Shown in pieces: positions 25,104-34,335 of a DNA stretch of 64,000 nucleotides. The notes beneath the pieces are model-generated. The model saw only the letters and a list, made by a program, of their open reading frames with translations. It had not been told where the DNA came from and ran no database searches. The stretch's first letter is position 1; each line of letters opens with the position of its first letter. The translations under genes and the position numbers were made by a program. The DNA lies in NCBI GenBank assembly GCA_040394735.1, contig JBEBRR010000011.1, positions 1 through 64,000 of the forward strand, in the 5' to 3' direction. The DNA comes from Leadbetterella byssophila_A (GTDB taxonomy: Bacteria > Bacteroidota > Bacteroidia > Cytophagales > Spirosomataceae).

Positions 25104-25829
25104 TCACAGAGAGTAGTATATTTCGTCAAAAGGAACCCGGATCTGCACATCGCGCACCCCTTCCGGCTTCCGGATACCGCAGGGAATTACCATGTTGATC
25201 TCTGCACCGGCAGGCAGCTTCAGTATTTTTTTCATCAGGCGGCTGTCAAAGCCCTCCAGCGGGCAGGTGTCATAGCCTTCTGCGGCCATTGCCAGCATGA
25301 AAGTCTGTGCCGCCAGCGCACAGGATTTGTGCACCACGGCCTTCATTTCGCATTCGGTCATCTGCCGGGTAACAGGCCTGAAAAGACCGGCTATCACCAC
25401 CATTGATTTCCGTACCAGCCCCAGCAACCCCAAAAAACGGGCATAAATAAAAGGCATCAGGAAGCCGTAATAGCGTTTCCGGTTTTTTATCCGTGCCGCT
25501 TTTCTTTCTTCAGGGGAAAATTTTATGATGGCTTCCAGCTCATAGTCCAGCATGGCCCGGCTTCTTTCCCTGTAGAGGTCCTGCCGGGTAACAAACACCA
25601 CTATTTCCTTTGCCGTTCCGGTAGAGGTCTGGTCGAGGCAGGCTCTGGAAACAGCCTGAAGAGTGCCGGGTGTGGTTATATGATAAAACTCCCACAGCTG
25701 CATGTTACTGCTGTTCGGTGCCAGCGAAGCCAGCTCCAGGCAATGCCTTATTTTTGCGGTGTCTACCGGTTTTTCCGGATCATATATCCGGACGGACCGC
25801 CGGTACCGGACAATTTCCTCAAATGTCAT
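25104..25829 (-). CDS. Nitroreductase family protein
   Basis: This 241-residue FMN-dependent oxidoreductase has the N-terminal RRSVRIYDPEKPV motif (FMN-phosphate Arg/Ser), LASLAPNSSNMQLWEFYHI and the C-terminal GYDTCPLEGFDSRLMKKIL segment. Members reduce nitro-aromatics, quinones or flavins with NAD(P)H. It is transcribed away from the RND efflux operon across a 433-nt region that carries a strong palindrome 80 nt upstream of its start, so joint regulation is possible but unproven. Confidence 0.9.
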   Translation of the reverse strand: MTFEEIVRYRRSVRIYDPEKPVDTAKIRHCLELASLAPNSSNMQLWEFYHITTPGTLQAVSRACLDQTSTGTAKEIVVFVTRQDLYRERSRAMLDYELEAIIKFSPEERKAARIKNRKRYYGFLMPFIYARFLGLLGLVRKSMVVIAGLFRPVTRQMTECEMKAVVHKSCALAAQTFMLAMAAEGYDTCPLEGFDSRLMKKILKLPAGAEINMVIPCGIRKPEGVRDVQIRVPFDEIYYSL

Positions 25830-25909
25830 ACAAAAACTTATCTGGCTGCAAAAATAAATTCCAAATCCGGTTTAAGCATCAGAGGCATTAAAACTTTGAA
25901 CGAAGTGCT

Positions 25910-25933
25910 GATAAAGTTAATTTTAACTTTATC
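25910..25933. promoter_or_regulatory. 11-bp perfect inverted repeat, candidate operator
   Basis: GATAAAGTTAA and TTAACTTTATC flank a TT spacer. The site lies 80 nt upstream of the nitroreductase start and 330 nt upstream of the efflux operon. The AT-rich dyad without a T-tract suggests a repressor site. Confidence 0.45.
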
Positions 25934-26050
25934 AAGAGCGCATTGAACTGATTCCCGGCTCTGAACCATATATTATTACCAATGTCCAATTTTCATTTTT
26001 TGACGGATTTCCTTCTTTTGTCGCCAGATACGCCGGTTTCCCCGTTCTAT

Positions 26051-26080
26051 CGGGAGGCCAACTCTATTGATACCCTCCCG
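26051..26080 (+). promoter_or_regulatory. Hairpin upstream of the RND operon
   Basis: CGGGAGG (26051-26057) and CCTCCCG (26074-26080) form a GC-rich stem with a 16-nt loop, 180 nt before the TolC-family start. The following sequence is only moderately T-rich, so it may be a weak terminator or a leader structure. Confidence 0.3.
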
Positions 26081-26262
26081 TAGTATTTTATTGCTTAGAT
26101 TTCGGAACACAGAGACCCTTTACTATGTACCCAAAGACCGGCACTTCAGTGATATTGGTAATAAAAGCCGTAATATATATAAGCCTGTTTCCTTCCACCT
26201 TTCGTAATTTTACAGCTGTAAATACCCTGCCGGTAAAGGGGAGGGTCCCTCCTCTGTACCTT

Positions 26263-27642
26263 ATGAAACTCTTTCAATTGCTGTTAGCGGTGCTGGCCCT
26301 TCCTGCTTCCGCCTTCTCACAACAAAAGCTGACCCTGCCCCGGGCGTTGGAAATATCCATTGAAAATTACGGCGGGATACGGGCAAAGCAATACAACAGG
26401 CAGGCCTCCGGGTTACTTATTGAATATGCCCGGAGAACCAACCTCCCCAATCTTAACCTGGGTCTGCAGCAGGACTTCGGTACCGTTAACGGCCAGAACG
26501 GACCCTTATACGGTTTTGGCGGACTGGGTACCGCCTCCTCGGGCCTTCCTTTACCGGAACAAAACTGGAACGCGGCTTTCGGGGCTATGTACCTGACCAA
26601 TATTAACTGGGATATTGTGACCTTCGGAAGAAATAAGCAACGCATAAAAGTGGCCGAACAAACTGCCTTAAAAGACGAGGAAGACCTTAACCAGGAGATC
26701 TTCCGGCATAAAATAAAGGTAACTTCGGCGTATATCAACTGGGTAACTGCCCACCTGCTTACACTGTCGATGGACCGCAACGTGCGTCGTGCCGATACGT
26801 TACAGCGGGTAGCTGAAGTAAAAGCCCTGAACGGGCTGGTGCCGGGAGCCGATCTTTCGATGGCAAAAGCGGATCATGCCAATGCTTCTATAGCCTACAC
26901 CCGCGCCCTTGACCAGGAACAGGAGAAACAAAACCAGCTGGTTGAGCTGATGGGCGCTGAACCGGGAGAATACCTGCCTGACATTTCGTTACTGACCCGG
27001 GTTCCGGTTTCTTCCGGCACAGAGCCCGATCCGGGCCGGCATCCTGAGCTTCAGTTATACAAAAGCTTTATCAGGCTGAACGAAGGCCAGACCGCCTTGC
27101 TAAAAACCCAGTATTTTCCTGCCGTTTCACTGGTGGGAATCGCTCAAACCCGCGCTTCAGGCTTCGGAAGCGGCTACGCCCAGGATCAGAACGACTTTAC
27201 CGCCCGTTATTTTACCGGTATCAACCCTACCCGGGTAAATTATCTCCTGGGACTGGGAGTAAATTGGAATTTCACCCAGACCTACCGCTTAAAGAAACAG
27301 GCAGAGGCACTGGAACTCAGCGGAAAAGCACTTCACAGCGAATATGAGATGGTAAACCAGCGGCTGCAGACACAGCTTAAGACAGCGCGTAACAAATGGG
27401 AAAATGCACTCACCGCTTACGAACAGGTACCGGTTCAGCTGCAGGCTGCACGGGATGCCTACCTGCAGAAATCCACCCTGTATAAAAACGGCTTAACTGA
27501 TCAGGTAGCCGTTTCCCAGGCTTTGTATGCACTAATACGGGCAGAGACTGACCGTGATATTGCCATCAGCCAGATCTGGAACGCTCTTCTGTTACAGGCA
27601 GCGGCCAGCGGTGACTTCCGTTTAATCGAAAATAATTTGTAA
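26263..27642 (+). CDS. TolC-family outer membrane efflux protein
   Basis: The start at 26263 gives signal peptide MKLFQLLLAVLALPASAFSQ and a 459-residue precursor. The body is helical with the duplicated TolC pattern (LPRALEISIENYGGIRAKQ at the N-terminus of the first repeat; a second repeat near GQTALLKTQYFPAVSLVGIAQ). It would form the trimeric outer-membrane exit duct of the pump encoded by the next two genes; only 4 nt separate it from the pump gene. Confidence 0.9.
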   Translation: MKLFQLLLAVLALPASAFSQQKLTLPRALEISIENYGGIRAKQYNRQASGLLIEYARRTNLPNLNLGLQQDFGTVNGQNGPLYGFGGLGTASSGLPLPEQNWNAAFGAMYLTNINWDIVTFGRNKQRIKVAEQTALKDEEDLNQEIFRHKIKVTSAYINWVTAHLLTLSMDRNVRRADTLQRVAEVKALNGLVPGADLSMAKADHANASIAYTRALDQEQEKQNQLVELMGAEPGEYLPDISLLTRVPVSSGTEPDPGRHPELQLYKSFIRLNEGQTALLKTQYFPAVSLVGIAQTRASGFGSGYAQDQNDFTARYFTGINPTRVNYLLGLGVNWNFTQTYRLKKQAEALELSGKALHSEYEMVNQRLQTQLKTARNKWENALTAYEQVPVQLQAARDAYLQKSTLYKNGLTDQVAVSQALYALIRAETDRDIAISQIWNALLLQAAASGDFRLIENNL

Positions 27643-27646
27643 CCCG

Positions 27647-30600
27647 ATGAATTTAATACGATTCGCACTCAGAAAGCCTATCACCATTCTGGTGATCGTA
27701 GCAGGGCTATTCTTCTTTGGAATACGTGCGGTACAAACCATAAAGGTGGATATCTTCCCCCAACTTGATCTTCCCGTTATTTATGTGGCACACCCTTTCG
27801 GGGGTTATTCTCCGCAACAGATGGAGTCTTTTTTTGCCAAACAATACATCAATATCTTTTTGTATGTAAACGGCATCAAAACCATCGAAACCAAAAATAT
27901 ACAGGGACTGACCCTGATGAAGATTAACTTTTACCCCGGTACCAATATGGCCCAGGCCGCCGCCGAGCTGAATTCCGTCTCGACGCGTATCCAGGCTACC
28001 TTTCCTCCGGGCTCGAATCCGCCCTTTATTATCCGCTTTGACGCTTCCACCCTTCCGGTAGGCCAGCTGGTGCTCAGCAGCGATAAAAGAACGAATAACG
28101 AGCTCCTGGATCTGGCCAATGTGTACGTCCGGTCTACTTTTACTTCTATTCCGGGAATTGTCTCCTCGCCTCCTTTTGGCGGAAACATACGAACCATCGT
28201 TATCAATGCCAACCCGCAACTGATGCGAAATTATAACCTTACGCCTGATCAGCTGGTAGAAGCCCTGCGACTGAATAACCAGACCGCTCCTTCAGGGAAT
28301 ATCCGTATCGGAGACACCCACTATATCACTCCTACCAATACGATGATCCGGGATGTAAAAGATTTTGAGAATATCCCTCTTTTCAAAGGTGCCGTGCAGA
28401 ATTTATACCTGCGCGATGTGGCTACGGTAAGTGACGGCGCGGATATGACCGCCGGTTACGCCCTGGTGAACGGCCGGAGGTCGGTCTACCTTAGCATAGC
28501 CAAAAGTGCCGATGCTTCCACCTGGGAAGTAGTACAGAACCTGAAGAAGGCCATGCCGGGCATACAGTCCAATCTCCCGGAAGACGTTAAACTGACCTAT
28601 GAGTTTGACCAGTCAAAATATGTTATTAATGCGGTAAAAAGCCTTATGACCGAGGGGATCATCGGCGCCCTGCTGACCGGGCTTATGGTGGTGCTTTTCC
28701 TCGGTGACCTCCGGGGAGCACTCATCGTGATCCTGACCATTCCTACTTCTATTATCTCTGCCGTACTATTTCTGAATCTTTTTGACCAGACCATCAATAT
28801 CATGACCCTGAGCGGACTGGCCCTGGCTATCGGTATCCTGGTGGATGAGAGTACCGTCACCATTGAAAATATTCACCAGCATTTCGACATGGGGAAACCC
28901 AAGGCGCTGGCCATCTGGGATGCCTGTAAGGAGATCGCTTTCCCAAAATTGCTTATCCTGTTCTGTATCCTGGCGGTTTTTGCCCCTGCTTTTACCATGG
29001 GAGGCATACCGGGTTCGCTTTTTCTCCCTCTTGCCCTGGCTATCGGGTTCAGCATGGTCATCTCTTATTTTCTTTCCCAGACATTTGTGCCGGTGATGGC
29101 CAACTGGATCATGAAAGTGAAATCCCACCGTGCACAGGACGGGCATATTCTGTCGCCGGAAGAAGAGCTCGAGGCCTCCGGTATTGATACGGATGAAAGC
29201 GCCTGGTTGCAAAAAGAGGTCCTGGTCAGAAACGAAGACAGCAACCGGGATGGGAAGATCAGTCTTTTCGAACGTCTCCGGTTCCGTTACCTGAAATTCA
29301 TCCACCGGATCATGCCCTACCGGAAGGTGGTAGTAGGCGGATATATCGTTTTATCGGTGGGAGCGGTTGTTTTGCTCCTCAGCAGCATAGGCCGTGATGT
29401 GCTTCCGCAGGTCAATGGCAGCCAGTTCCAGGTCAGGCTGAGAATCCCTGACGGCACGCGGATCGAACATACGGAGCTGGAGACGATCCGGCTGCTGGAC
29501 GGCATCAAGGAGATTGTGGGCGGAAAAAATATCAGCATCACATCGGCCTACGTAGGTTCTCACCCCCAGCTATTTTCCGTAAGCCCTATTTATCTCTTCA
29601 TGGCCGGCTCTCATGAAGCTGTTATCCAGGTGGCTCTTGATGCCGGTTACACCACCGATCTGGATGACCTGAAAGACCGGATACGGGAAAAAGCCCGCTC
29701 GATTAACCCGCAGATGAGGTTATCTTTCGAGCCTATAGAGCTGACGGAGAAAATTCTCAGCCAGGGGTCTCCAACCCCTATCGAAGTACGATTCTCGGGC
29801 AGAAATAAAGCCGTGAATGAGGAGTTTGCCAAAAAAACCGAAAGGGAGCTGAAAAAGATTTCCCTGCTGCGGGATGTTCAGATCGGTCAGTCGATCCGGT
29901 ACCCTTCCCTGAATATACAGATAGACCGGGTACGGGCTGCCCAGCTGGGACTTGATATCAACGAGATATCCCGGTCACTTACGGCGGCGCTGTCTTCTTC
30001 GCGCTACACGGAGAAAAACCTGTGGACCGACGTCAGCGCCGGGTACAGCTATGGGGTGCAGGTGCAGATTCCGGAGAACCTGATGAACAGCAAGGCTGAG
30101 ATAGCGGCAATACCGCTGAAAAAAGGTTCTAACCGGCCTAACCTCGGCGATGTGGCTACCATTACAGACAGTTTTACATATGGGGAAATAGATAATCTCG
30201 GAGCCATGCCGATGATCACTGTCACCGCCAACCTCAACAATACAGACCTGGGAACCGCTTCAGCGGAGGTACAAAAGGTGATCAGACGCCTGGGTGAGCT
30301 GCCCCGGGGCTTAAAGGTAGAGCTGATAGGTCTGAGCCAGACGCTGGAAGAAACCCTGAGCAGCCTGCAGGTGAGCCTGCTTATCGCGGTGATTGTAATC
30401 TGCCTGATGCTGGCGGCCAATTTTCAGTCGTTTAAGGTTTCACTTATCGTGCTGGTGACTGTTCCGGCCGTATTACTCGGCTCCCTCTCCCTTCTGATCC
30501 TTTGCGGCTCTACCCTGAATCTTCAGTCGTATATGGGCATTATTATGTCAGTGGGTGTTTCCATATCCAATGCCGTACTGCTGATCACGAACGCTGAACA

Positions 30601-30919
30601 GCTCCGTAAGCATAATGGGAATGCACTGTTGTCAGCCACCGAGGCGGCAGCCCTGCGGATCCGGCCCATTGTGATGACCGCCATGGCCATGGTGGTGGGG
30701 ATGATTCCCATGGCTCTGGGGCATGGCGAGGCCGGCGGACAGGTTTCACCACTGGGACGCGCGGTGGTTGGCGGACTGATCACCTCCACGTTTGCCGCCC
30801 TGTTTATTTTACCGCTGGCTTTTGCCTGGGGACAGGAAAAAACGGGAACCCGGAGCGTATCCCTGGATCCGGAAGATGAAGAAAGTATCCATTTTATTGC
30901 TAAACCAACCCATTCATGA
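27647..30919 (+). CDS. RND efflux transporter permease (AcrB/HAE1-like) with EF-hand in the central linker
   Basis: This 1090-residue inner-membrane pump has 12 predicted spans in two halves and large periplasmic loops, with the N-terminus MNLIRFALRKPITILVIVAGLFFFG. Conserved membrane segments include LSGLALAIGILVDESTVTIENIHQH (Asp for proton relay) and VGVSISNAVLLITNAEQLR. An unusual point is the cytoplasmic linker after TM6: residues 531-542 (DNA 29237-29272) read DSNRDGKISLFE, which fits a canonical EF-hand calcium loop at every ligand position. The stop overlaps the adaptor ATG by 4 nt. Substrate class is unknown. Confidence 0.92.
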   Translation: MNLIRFALRKPITILVIVAGLFFFGIRAVQTIKVDIFPQLDLPVIYVAHPFGGYSPQQMESFFAKQYINIFLYVNGIKTIETKNIQGLTLMKINFYPGTNMAQAAAELNSVSTRIQATFPPGSNPPFIIRFDASTLPVGQLVLSSDKRTNNELLDLANVYVRSTFTSIPGIVSSPPFGGNIRTIVINANPQLMRNYNLTPDQLVEALRLNNQTAPSGNIRIGDTHYITPTNTMIRDVKDFENIPLFKGAVQNLYLRDVATVSDGADMTAGYALVNGRRSVYLSIAKSADASTWEVVQNLKKAMPGIQSNLPEDVKLTYEFDQSKYVINAVKSLMTEGIIGALLTGLMVVLFLGDLRGALIVILTIPTSIISAVLFLNLFDQTINIMTLSGLALAIGILVDESTVTIENIHQHFDMGKPKALAIWDACKEIAFPKLLILFCILAVFAPAFTMGGIPGSLFLPLALAIGFSMVISYFLSQTFVPVMANWIMKVKSHRAQDGHILSPEEELEASGIDTDESAWLQKEVLVRNEDSNRDGKISLFERLRFRYLKFIHRIMPYRKVVVGGYIVLSVGAVVLLLSSIGRDVLPQVNGSQFQVRLRIPDGTRIEHTELETIRLLDGIKEIVGGKNISITSAYVGSHPQLFSVSPIYLFMAGSHEAVIQVALDAGYTTDLDDLKDRIREKARSINPQMRLSFEPIELTEKILSQGSPTPIEVRFSGRNKAVNEEFAKKTERELKKISLLRDVQIGQSIRYPSLNIQIDRVRAAQLGLDINEISRSLTAALSSSRYTEKNLWTDVSAGYSYGVQVQIPENLMNSKAEIAAIPLKKGSNRPNLGDVATITDSFTYGEIDNLGAMPMITVTANLNNTDLGTASAEVQKVIRRLGELPRGLKVELIGLSQTLEETLSSLQVSLLIAVIVICLMLAANFQSFKVSLIVLVTVPAVLLGSLSLLILCGSTLNLQSYMGIIMSVGVSISNAVLLITNAEQLRKHNGNALLSATEAAALRIRPIVMTAMAMVVGMIPMALGHGEAGGQVSPLGRAVVGGLITSTFAALFILPLAFAWGQEKTGTRSVSLDPEDEESIHFIAKPTHS

Positions 30920-32001
30920 ATAAGATATTGATCATAGCCGCTGCAATGGCAGTGACGTTAAGCTGCAGGAAAACAGAAGAAAAAGCAGGCGAGGAACCGG
31001 AAGTTCCGGCAGGCACCGAGGTTGTTCGGCCGGAAAGCGGCGGTTTTGCCACTTCGGTAAATATTCCGGGCGAGCTGCAGGCTTTTCAGCAGGTAGACCT
31101 GTACGCCAAAGTTACCGGGTTTGTGCAGAAGGTCCTGGTAGATGTAGGAAGCAATGTGACCCAGGGCCAGCTTCTTGCGGTGCTGGAAGCGCCTGAAATG
31201 AAAGCTCAGATCAGCGCCGCCGCTTCCCGGCTGAAGGCCCAGGAAGCCCTCTACGTGGCCAGCAGCGCCACGTACGTACGGCTGGCAGAAACCAGCAAAA
31301 CCCCGGGTACCATTGCCACCAATGACCTCGATATTGCCCGCGCGAAACAACAGGCCGACCTGGCCCAGCTGGAAGCCGCCAAAGCCGCTTATCGGGAAGT
31401 ATCGGATATGCAGGATTACCTGGAGATCAGAGCACCCTTCAGCGGAAACATCACGGCCCGCAATGTAAGTCCCGGCGCCTATGTAGGCCCCAGCGGCAAA
31501 GGCTCGGAAGCTCCTCTTTTCAGCCTGGTGCAGCAGAATAAGCTGCGCCTGGTGGTCAACCTTCCGGAGACCTATACCGGGATACTGGATAAATCGCAGG
31601 TGATCACCTTCCACGTTCACTCGCTTCCCGGTGAAACTTTCAGTGGCCGGATCTCCCGGAATGCGGGGGCGCTGGACACGCGCCTTCGTTCGCAAAGAGT
31701 AGAGATCGATGTGGAAAACGGAAGTAAAAAATTACTTCCCGGCATGGTAACTAACGTGACCCTGCCTTTAAGCGGCAGCAAACAAACCCTTTCAGTGCCC
31801 TACACCGCTATTCTGAATTCCACCACCGGCGTGTATGTGATCAAGGTAGAAAACGGCAAAGCCGTCTGGGTTCCGGTATCTACCGGCATTTCCAACGATT
31901 CTGTGGTGCTGGTGACCGGCCCTGTGAGTCCGTCAGATGTATTGATTAAATATGCCTCGGAAGAGATCCGTAACGGACAGGAGGTGCAGGCAAGGAAGTA
32001 A
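30916..32001 (+). CDS. RND efflux periplasmic adaptor lipoprotein
   Basis: This 361-residue membrane fusion protein has a lipobox (AMAVTLSCRKTEE) for outer-leaflet anchoring of the inner membrane. It shows the lipoyl/barrel-sandwich halves (VDLYAKVTGFVQKVLVDVGSNVTQGQLLAVLEAP and LEIRAPFSGNITARNVSPGAYV) around an alpha-helical hairpin. It bridges the pump and the TolC-family duct encoded upstream. Gene order outer-membrane factor, pump, adaptor is characteristic of Bacteroidota heavy-metal or drug pumps. Confidence 0.91.
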   Translation: MNKILIIAAAMAVTLSCRKTEEKAGEEPEVPAGTEVVRPESGGFATSVNIPGELQAFQQVDLYAKVTGFVQKVLVDVGSNVTQGQLLAVLEAPEMKAQISAAASRLKAQEALYVASSATYVRLAETSKTPGTIATNDLDIARAKQQADLAQLEAAKAAYREVSDMQDYLEIRAPFSGNITARNVSPGAYVGPSGKGSEAPLFSLVQQNKLRLVVNLPETYTGILDKSQVITFHVHSLPGETFSGRISRNAGALDTRLRSQRVEIDVENGSKKLLPGMVTNVTLPLSGSKQTLSVPYTAILNSTTGVYVIKVENGKAVWVPVSTGISNDSVVLVTGPVSPSDVLIKYASEEIRNGQEVQARK

Positions 32002-32021
32002 ATATGAAAGCTTCCAATTTA

Positions 32022-32759
32022 TTATTGAGACGGAGCCTGCAGGTAATAAAACCGGCCAGGCAATATCTCCATATCCAAAGGATATTTTTTCTTTAAGAAC
32101 GCCAACTGCTTATGATCAAGATTACAAAGGTCCTTTGAATATAGTTCCAGGGATCTTTTGTTCATAAATTCCAAATACACGTCCGTAAAAGCCGGGATGA
32201 TCACTTCCAGAGATGATTTTTCTATGCGGTTATTATCCATCACAACAGAAGTATGAAAAATATCTTCACCCGCAAATTTGTGCTTTATTTTACGGACTTC
32301 CCTTATATGATCTCCGATTGAGTCAGGATCGATAGGTTCATCTAAGCCTAATGTTACCATACCCTTTTCTGAATAAAACCGAACCTCCTGCGATATAAAT
32401 ATACAGTGCATTATATTAGGGTCCGGACATTCTCTCTTTATAAATACTGCTAACCGTACTCCAGCCGACTCCATTATTTTATTCTTTTCAAAATCAAACG
32501 GAATTGAAAAGTAATTTCTGGAGCACGAATCCGTGATCATATATTTTTCCAGGAAGTGATATAAAGAGTCTCCCTGAAGCTGATAATCAATTGTTCTGTC
32601 CGGAACATTCCTATCAGCCGAAAGTAAAATTTTTACATTCTTACAATACTTTTTCTTTCGGTCCTGAAACTCCTCATATTCAGAACAAAGTTTCTGAAAA
32701 GATACCGCCAAAAAAGCAAGCAAAAAGATAATATAGTATGTTTTTAAAAGCGTATTCAC
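32022..32759 (-). CDS. Membrane-anchored or secreted protein of unknown function
   Basis: I do not recognise this 245-residue protein. It has one N-terminal hydrophobic segment (YYIIFLLAFLAVSF) and a mixed alpha/beta, lysine-rich body with five or more cysteines. The start is GTG (CAC on plus at 32757-32759); no ATG lies nearby. The gene is visibly more AT-rich than its neighbours, which may reflect recent acquisition. It converges on the efflux operon with a 20-nt gap. Confidence 0.6.
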   Translation of the reverse strand: MNTLLKTYYIIFLLAFLAVSFQKLCSEYEEFQDRKKKYCKNVKILLSADRNVPDRTIDYQLQGDSLYHFLEKYMITDSCSRNYFSIPFDFEKNKIMESAGVRLAVFIKRECPDPNIMHCIFISQEVRFYSEKGMVTLGLDEPIDPDSIGDHIREVRKIKHKFAGEDIFHTSVVMDNNRIEKSSLEVIIPAFTDVYLEFMNKRSLELYSKDLCNLDHKQLAFLKKKYPLDMEILPGRFYYLQAPSQ

Positions 32760-32790
32760 GAAGAGATAGTCCTGATATCTGATTTGCTCA

Positions 32791-33561
32791 TTATTTGCCC
32801 ATCTTCACCTTCGCATACAAAGGCAGGTGGTCAGAAGCCAGTGACTGAACCGTACGGACCTCTTTTATTTTCCAGCTGCGGTTTCTGGACAGGAAAATGT
32901 AGTCGATCCTTCCTTTAGGCTTGTCGGCATCAAAGGTAAACTGCACATTATTGCCAAGTACGGCAGCATCATGGAAATGTTCGGTGATGCGTTTGTATTC
33001 TTCACTTTCCGGCCTGAAGTTAAAATCACCTGCGATAATCATGGGAAGGCCGGTTTTCTGATAATAACTGATAATGGCCTCTACCTGGGCCAGCCGGTTG
33101 GTTTTGTACTGGTGACAAAGATGGGTTCCTGCAAGGATAAGATTGCCCTTATCTTTTACGGCAATCATAGCCCGGCCTTCTCCGCCCTGCGGGAAAGGCA
33201 GCGACATCCGGATAATATCAGCAGGCTGACGGATGAGCATTCCTTCCCCGTACCCTCCGTCACTGTAATCAATGGCTTTGGCGAAATACCCTGTACGGCC
33301 GCTCAGGTTTCCAAGCTCAACAGCCACATCTATCTTCCTGTCCCCGTTAAATGCTTTGGTCCGGTTGGTCATGCTGTCTACTTCCTGCAAAAAAACCACA
33401 TCGGGATCCAGATCTTTAATTACGGAAGAGACATCGGCAAGATTGCTATTGCCTTTATTATAAGGATTCTCACCATGAAAAATATTATACGTTAATACTT
33501 GATGGGATGTGCTGCAGGAATACAGTCCGATGGTTACCAGAAACAGGAAAAGATATCTCAT
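32791..33561 (-). CDS. Endonuclease/exonuclease/phosphatase family lipoprotein
   Basis: The 256-residue product starts with a lipoprotein signal (FLVTIGLYSCSTSH). The EEP-fold motifs appear in order: TYNIFHG, DVVFLQEVD (metal Glu), AGTHLCH, IIAGDFNFRPES (Asp/Asn), GRIDYIFLS and SDHLPLYAKV (catalytic Asp-His). Such secreted enzymes cleave phosphodiesters such as nucleic acids or phospholipids. Confidence 0.88.
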   Translation of the reverse strand: MRYLFLFLVTIGLYSCSTSHQVLTYNIFHGENPYNKGNSNLADVSSVIKDLDPDVVFLQEVDSMTNRTKAFNGDRKIDVAVELGNLSGRTGYFAKAIDYSDGGYGEGMLIRQPADIIRMSLPFPQGGEGRAMIAVKDKGNLILAGTHLCHQYKTNRLAQVEAIISYYQKTGLPMIIAGDFNFRPESEEYKRITEHFHDAAVLGNNVQFTFDADKPKGRIDYIFLSRNRSWKIKEVRTVQSLASDHLPLYAKVKMGK

Positions 33562-33720
33562 ATTTATCGGGTTAAAGCCTCATTAAAAATACGAACATTT
33601 TCTGATAACCCCACCAGGCGGCGGTATTTTTTGATCCCGCAGCCTTTATTATTTTTTACAAAATAATACCCCGTTTATGCTCTAAAAAGGAAATATCAAG
33701 ATCGGCCAGGCCTTCTGTGA

Positions 33721-34335
33721 TCAGATCAACCCGTACCGCGCCGCCAGCTTTATGAGGCCGGCCGTATTGCCTACTTCAAATTTTGTAAGCAGGTTTTTCC
33801 GGTGGCTGTCAACGGTATAGGCGCTTACAAACAGCTTATCGGCAATCTGCGTATTGGTAAAGCCTTCCGCAATAAGCGAAAGCACTTCTTTTTCCCGGCT
33901 GGTCAGCAAAGGGATCTTATTTATTTCCTGCCTGCTCAACTCTACCTCAACACTCATATAAAGCCTGTTTTTGTAGACCGTAAGCAGGGCTTCTTCTATC
34001 TCTTCTCGGGAGGCACTTTTAAGAATATACCCCAGAGCCCCGTTTTGTACCATCTGAGATATATAGCTACGCTCATTAAACGTGCTCATGGCTATTACTT
34101 TCACGGCAGGGTATTCTTTCCGGATTTTTGCACTCAGCTCTATCCCGCTGATCTCAGGCATGCTGATATCCGTAATGACAATATCCGGCGAATGCTCTTT
34201 GATCATTTCCATGGCCTGGTAGGCATTCCCGGCCTGGCCGGAAACGGTTACAAAATCGATCTGCGAAAGCATAGTCTGCATGCCTTCCAGCACCATCGGG
34301 TGATCATCTACTACCAGTACTTTAATCCTATCCAT
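33721..34335 (-). CDS. NarL/LuxR-type response regulator
   Basis: The 204-residue protein has an N-terminal receiver domain (VLVVDDHPMVLEGM, phospho-Asp in DIVITDISMPEISG near residue 55) and a C-terminal LuxR helix-turn-helix (LTSREKEVLSLIAEGFTNTQIADKLFVSAYTVDSH). Its start overlaps the stop of the upstream TPR kinase gene by 8 nt, so this is a kinase-regulator pair. Confidence 0.93.
   Translation of the reverse strand: MDRIKVLVVDDHPMVLEGMQTMLSQIDFVTVSGQAGNAYQAMEMIKEHSPDIVITDISMPEISGIELSAKIRKEYPAVKVIAMSTFNERSYISQMVQNGALGYILKSASREEIEEALLTVYKNRLYMSVEVELSRQEINKIPLLTSREKEVLSLIAEGFTNTQIADKLFVSAYTVDSHRKNLLTKFEVGNTAGLIKLAARYGLI

Larger units (their letters stand above)
25830..26262. other. Long divergent intergenic region between nitroreductase and RND operon
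   Basis: This 433-nt gap has no convincing gene. It contains an 11-bp inverted repeat at 25910-25933, a 7-bp hairpin at 26051-26080, and a weak -7-like sequence (TAATTTTA) near 26206. The frame of the TolC gene is open upstream from 26125, but that stretch does not look coding. Confidence 0.6.

Noticed and set aside
24922..25107. 61-codon GTG-start ORF after the nitroreductase gene
   Set aside because: The frame encodes no sensible protein; the hydrophobic signal lies in another frame, so it was treated as a frameshifted remnant instead.
26125..26262. N-terminal extension of the TolC-family protein
   Set aside because: The signal peptide begins at 26263; the upstream part is not conserved-looking and lies in the regulatory region.
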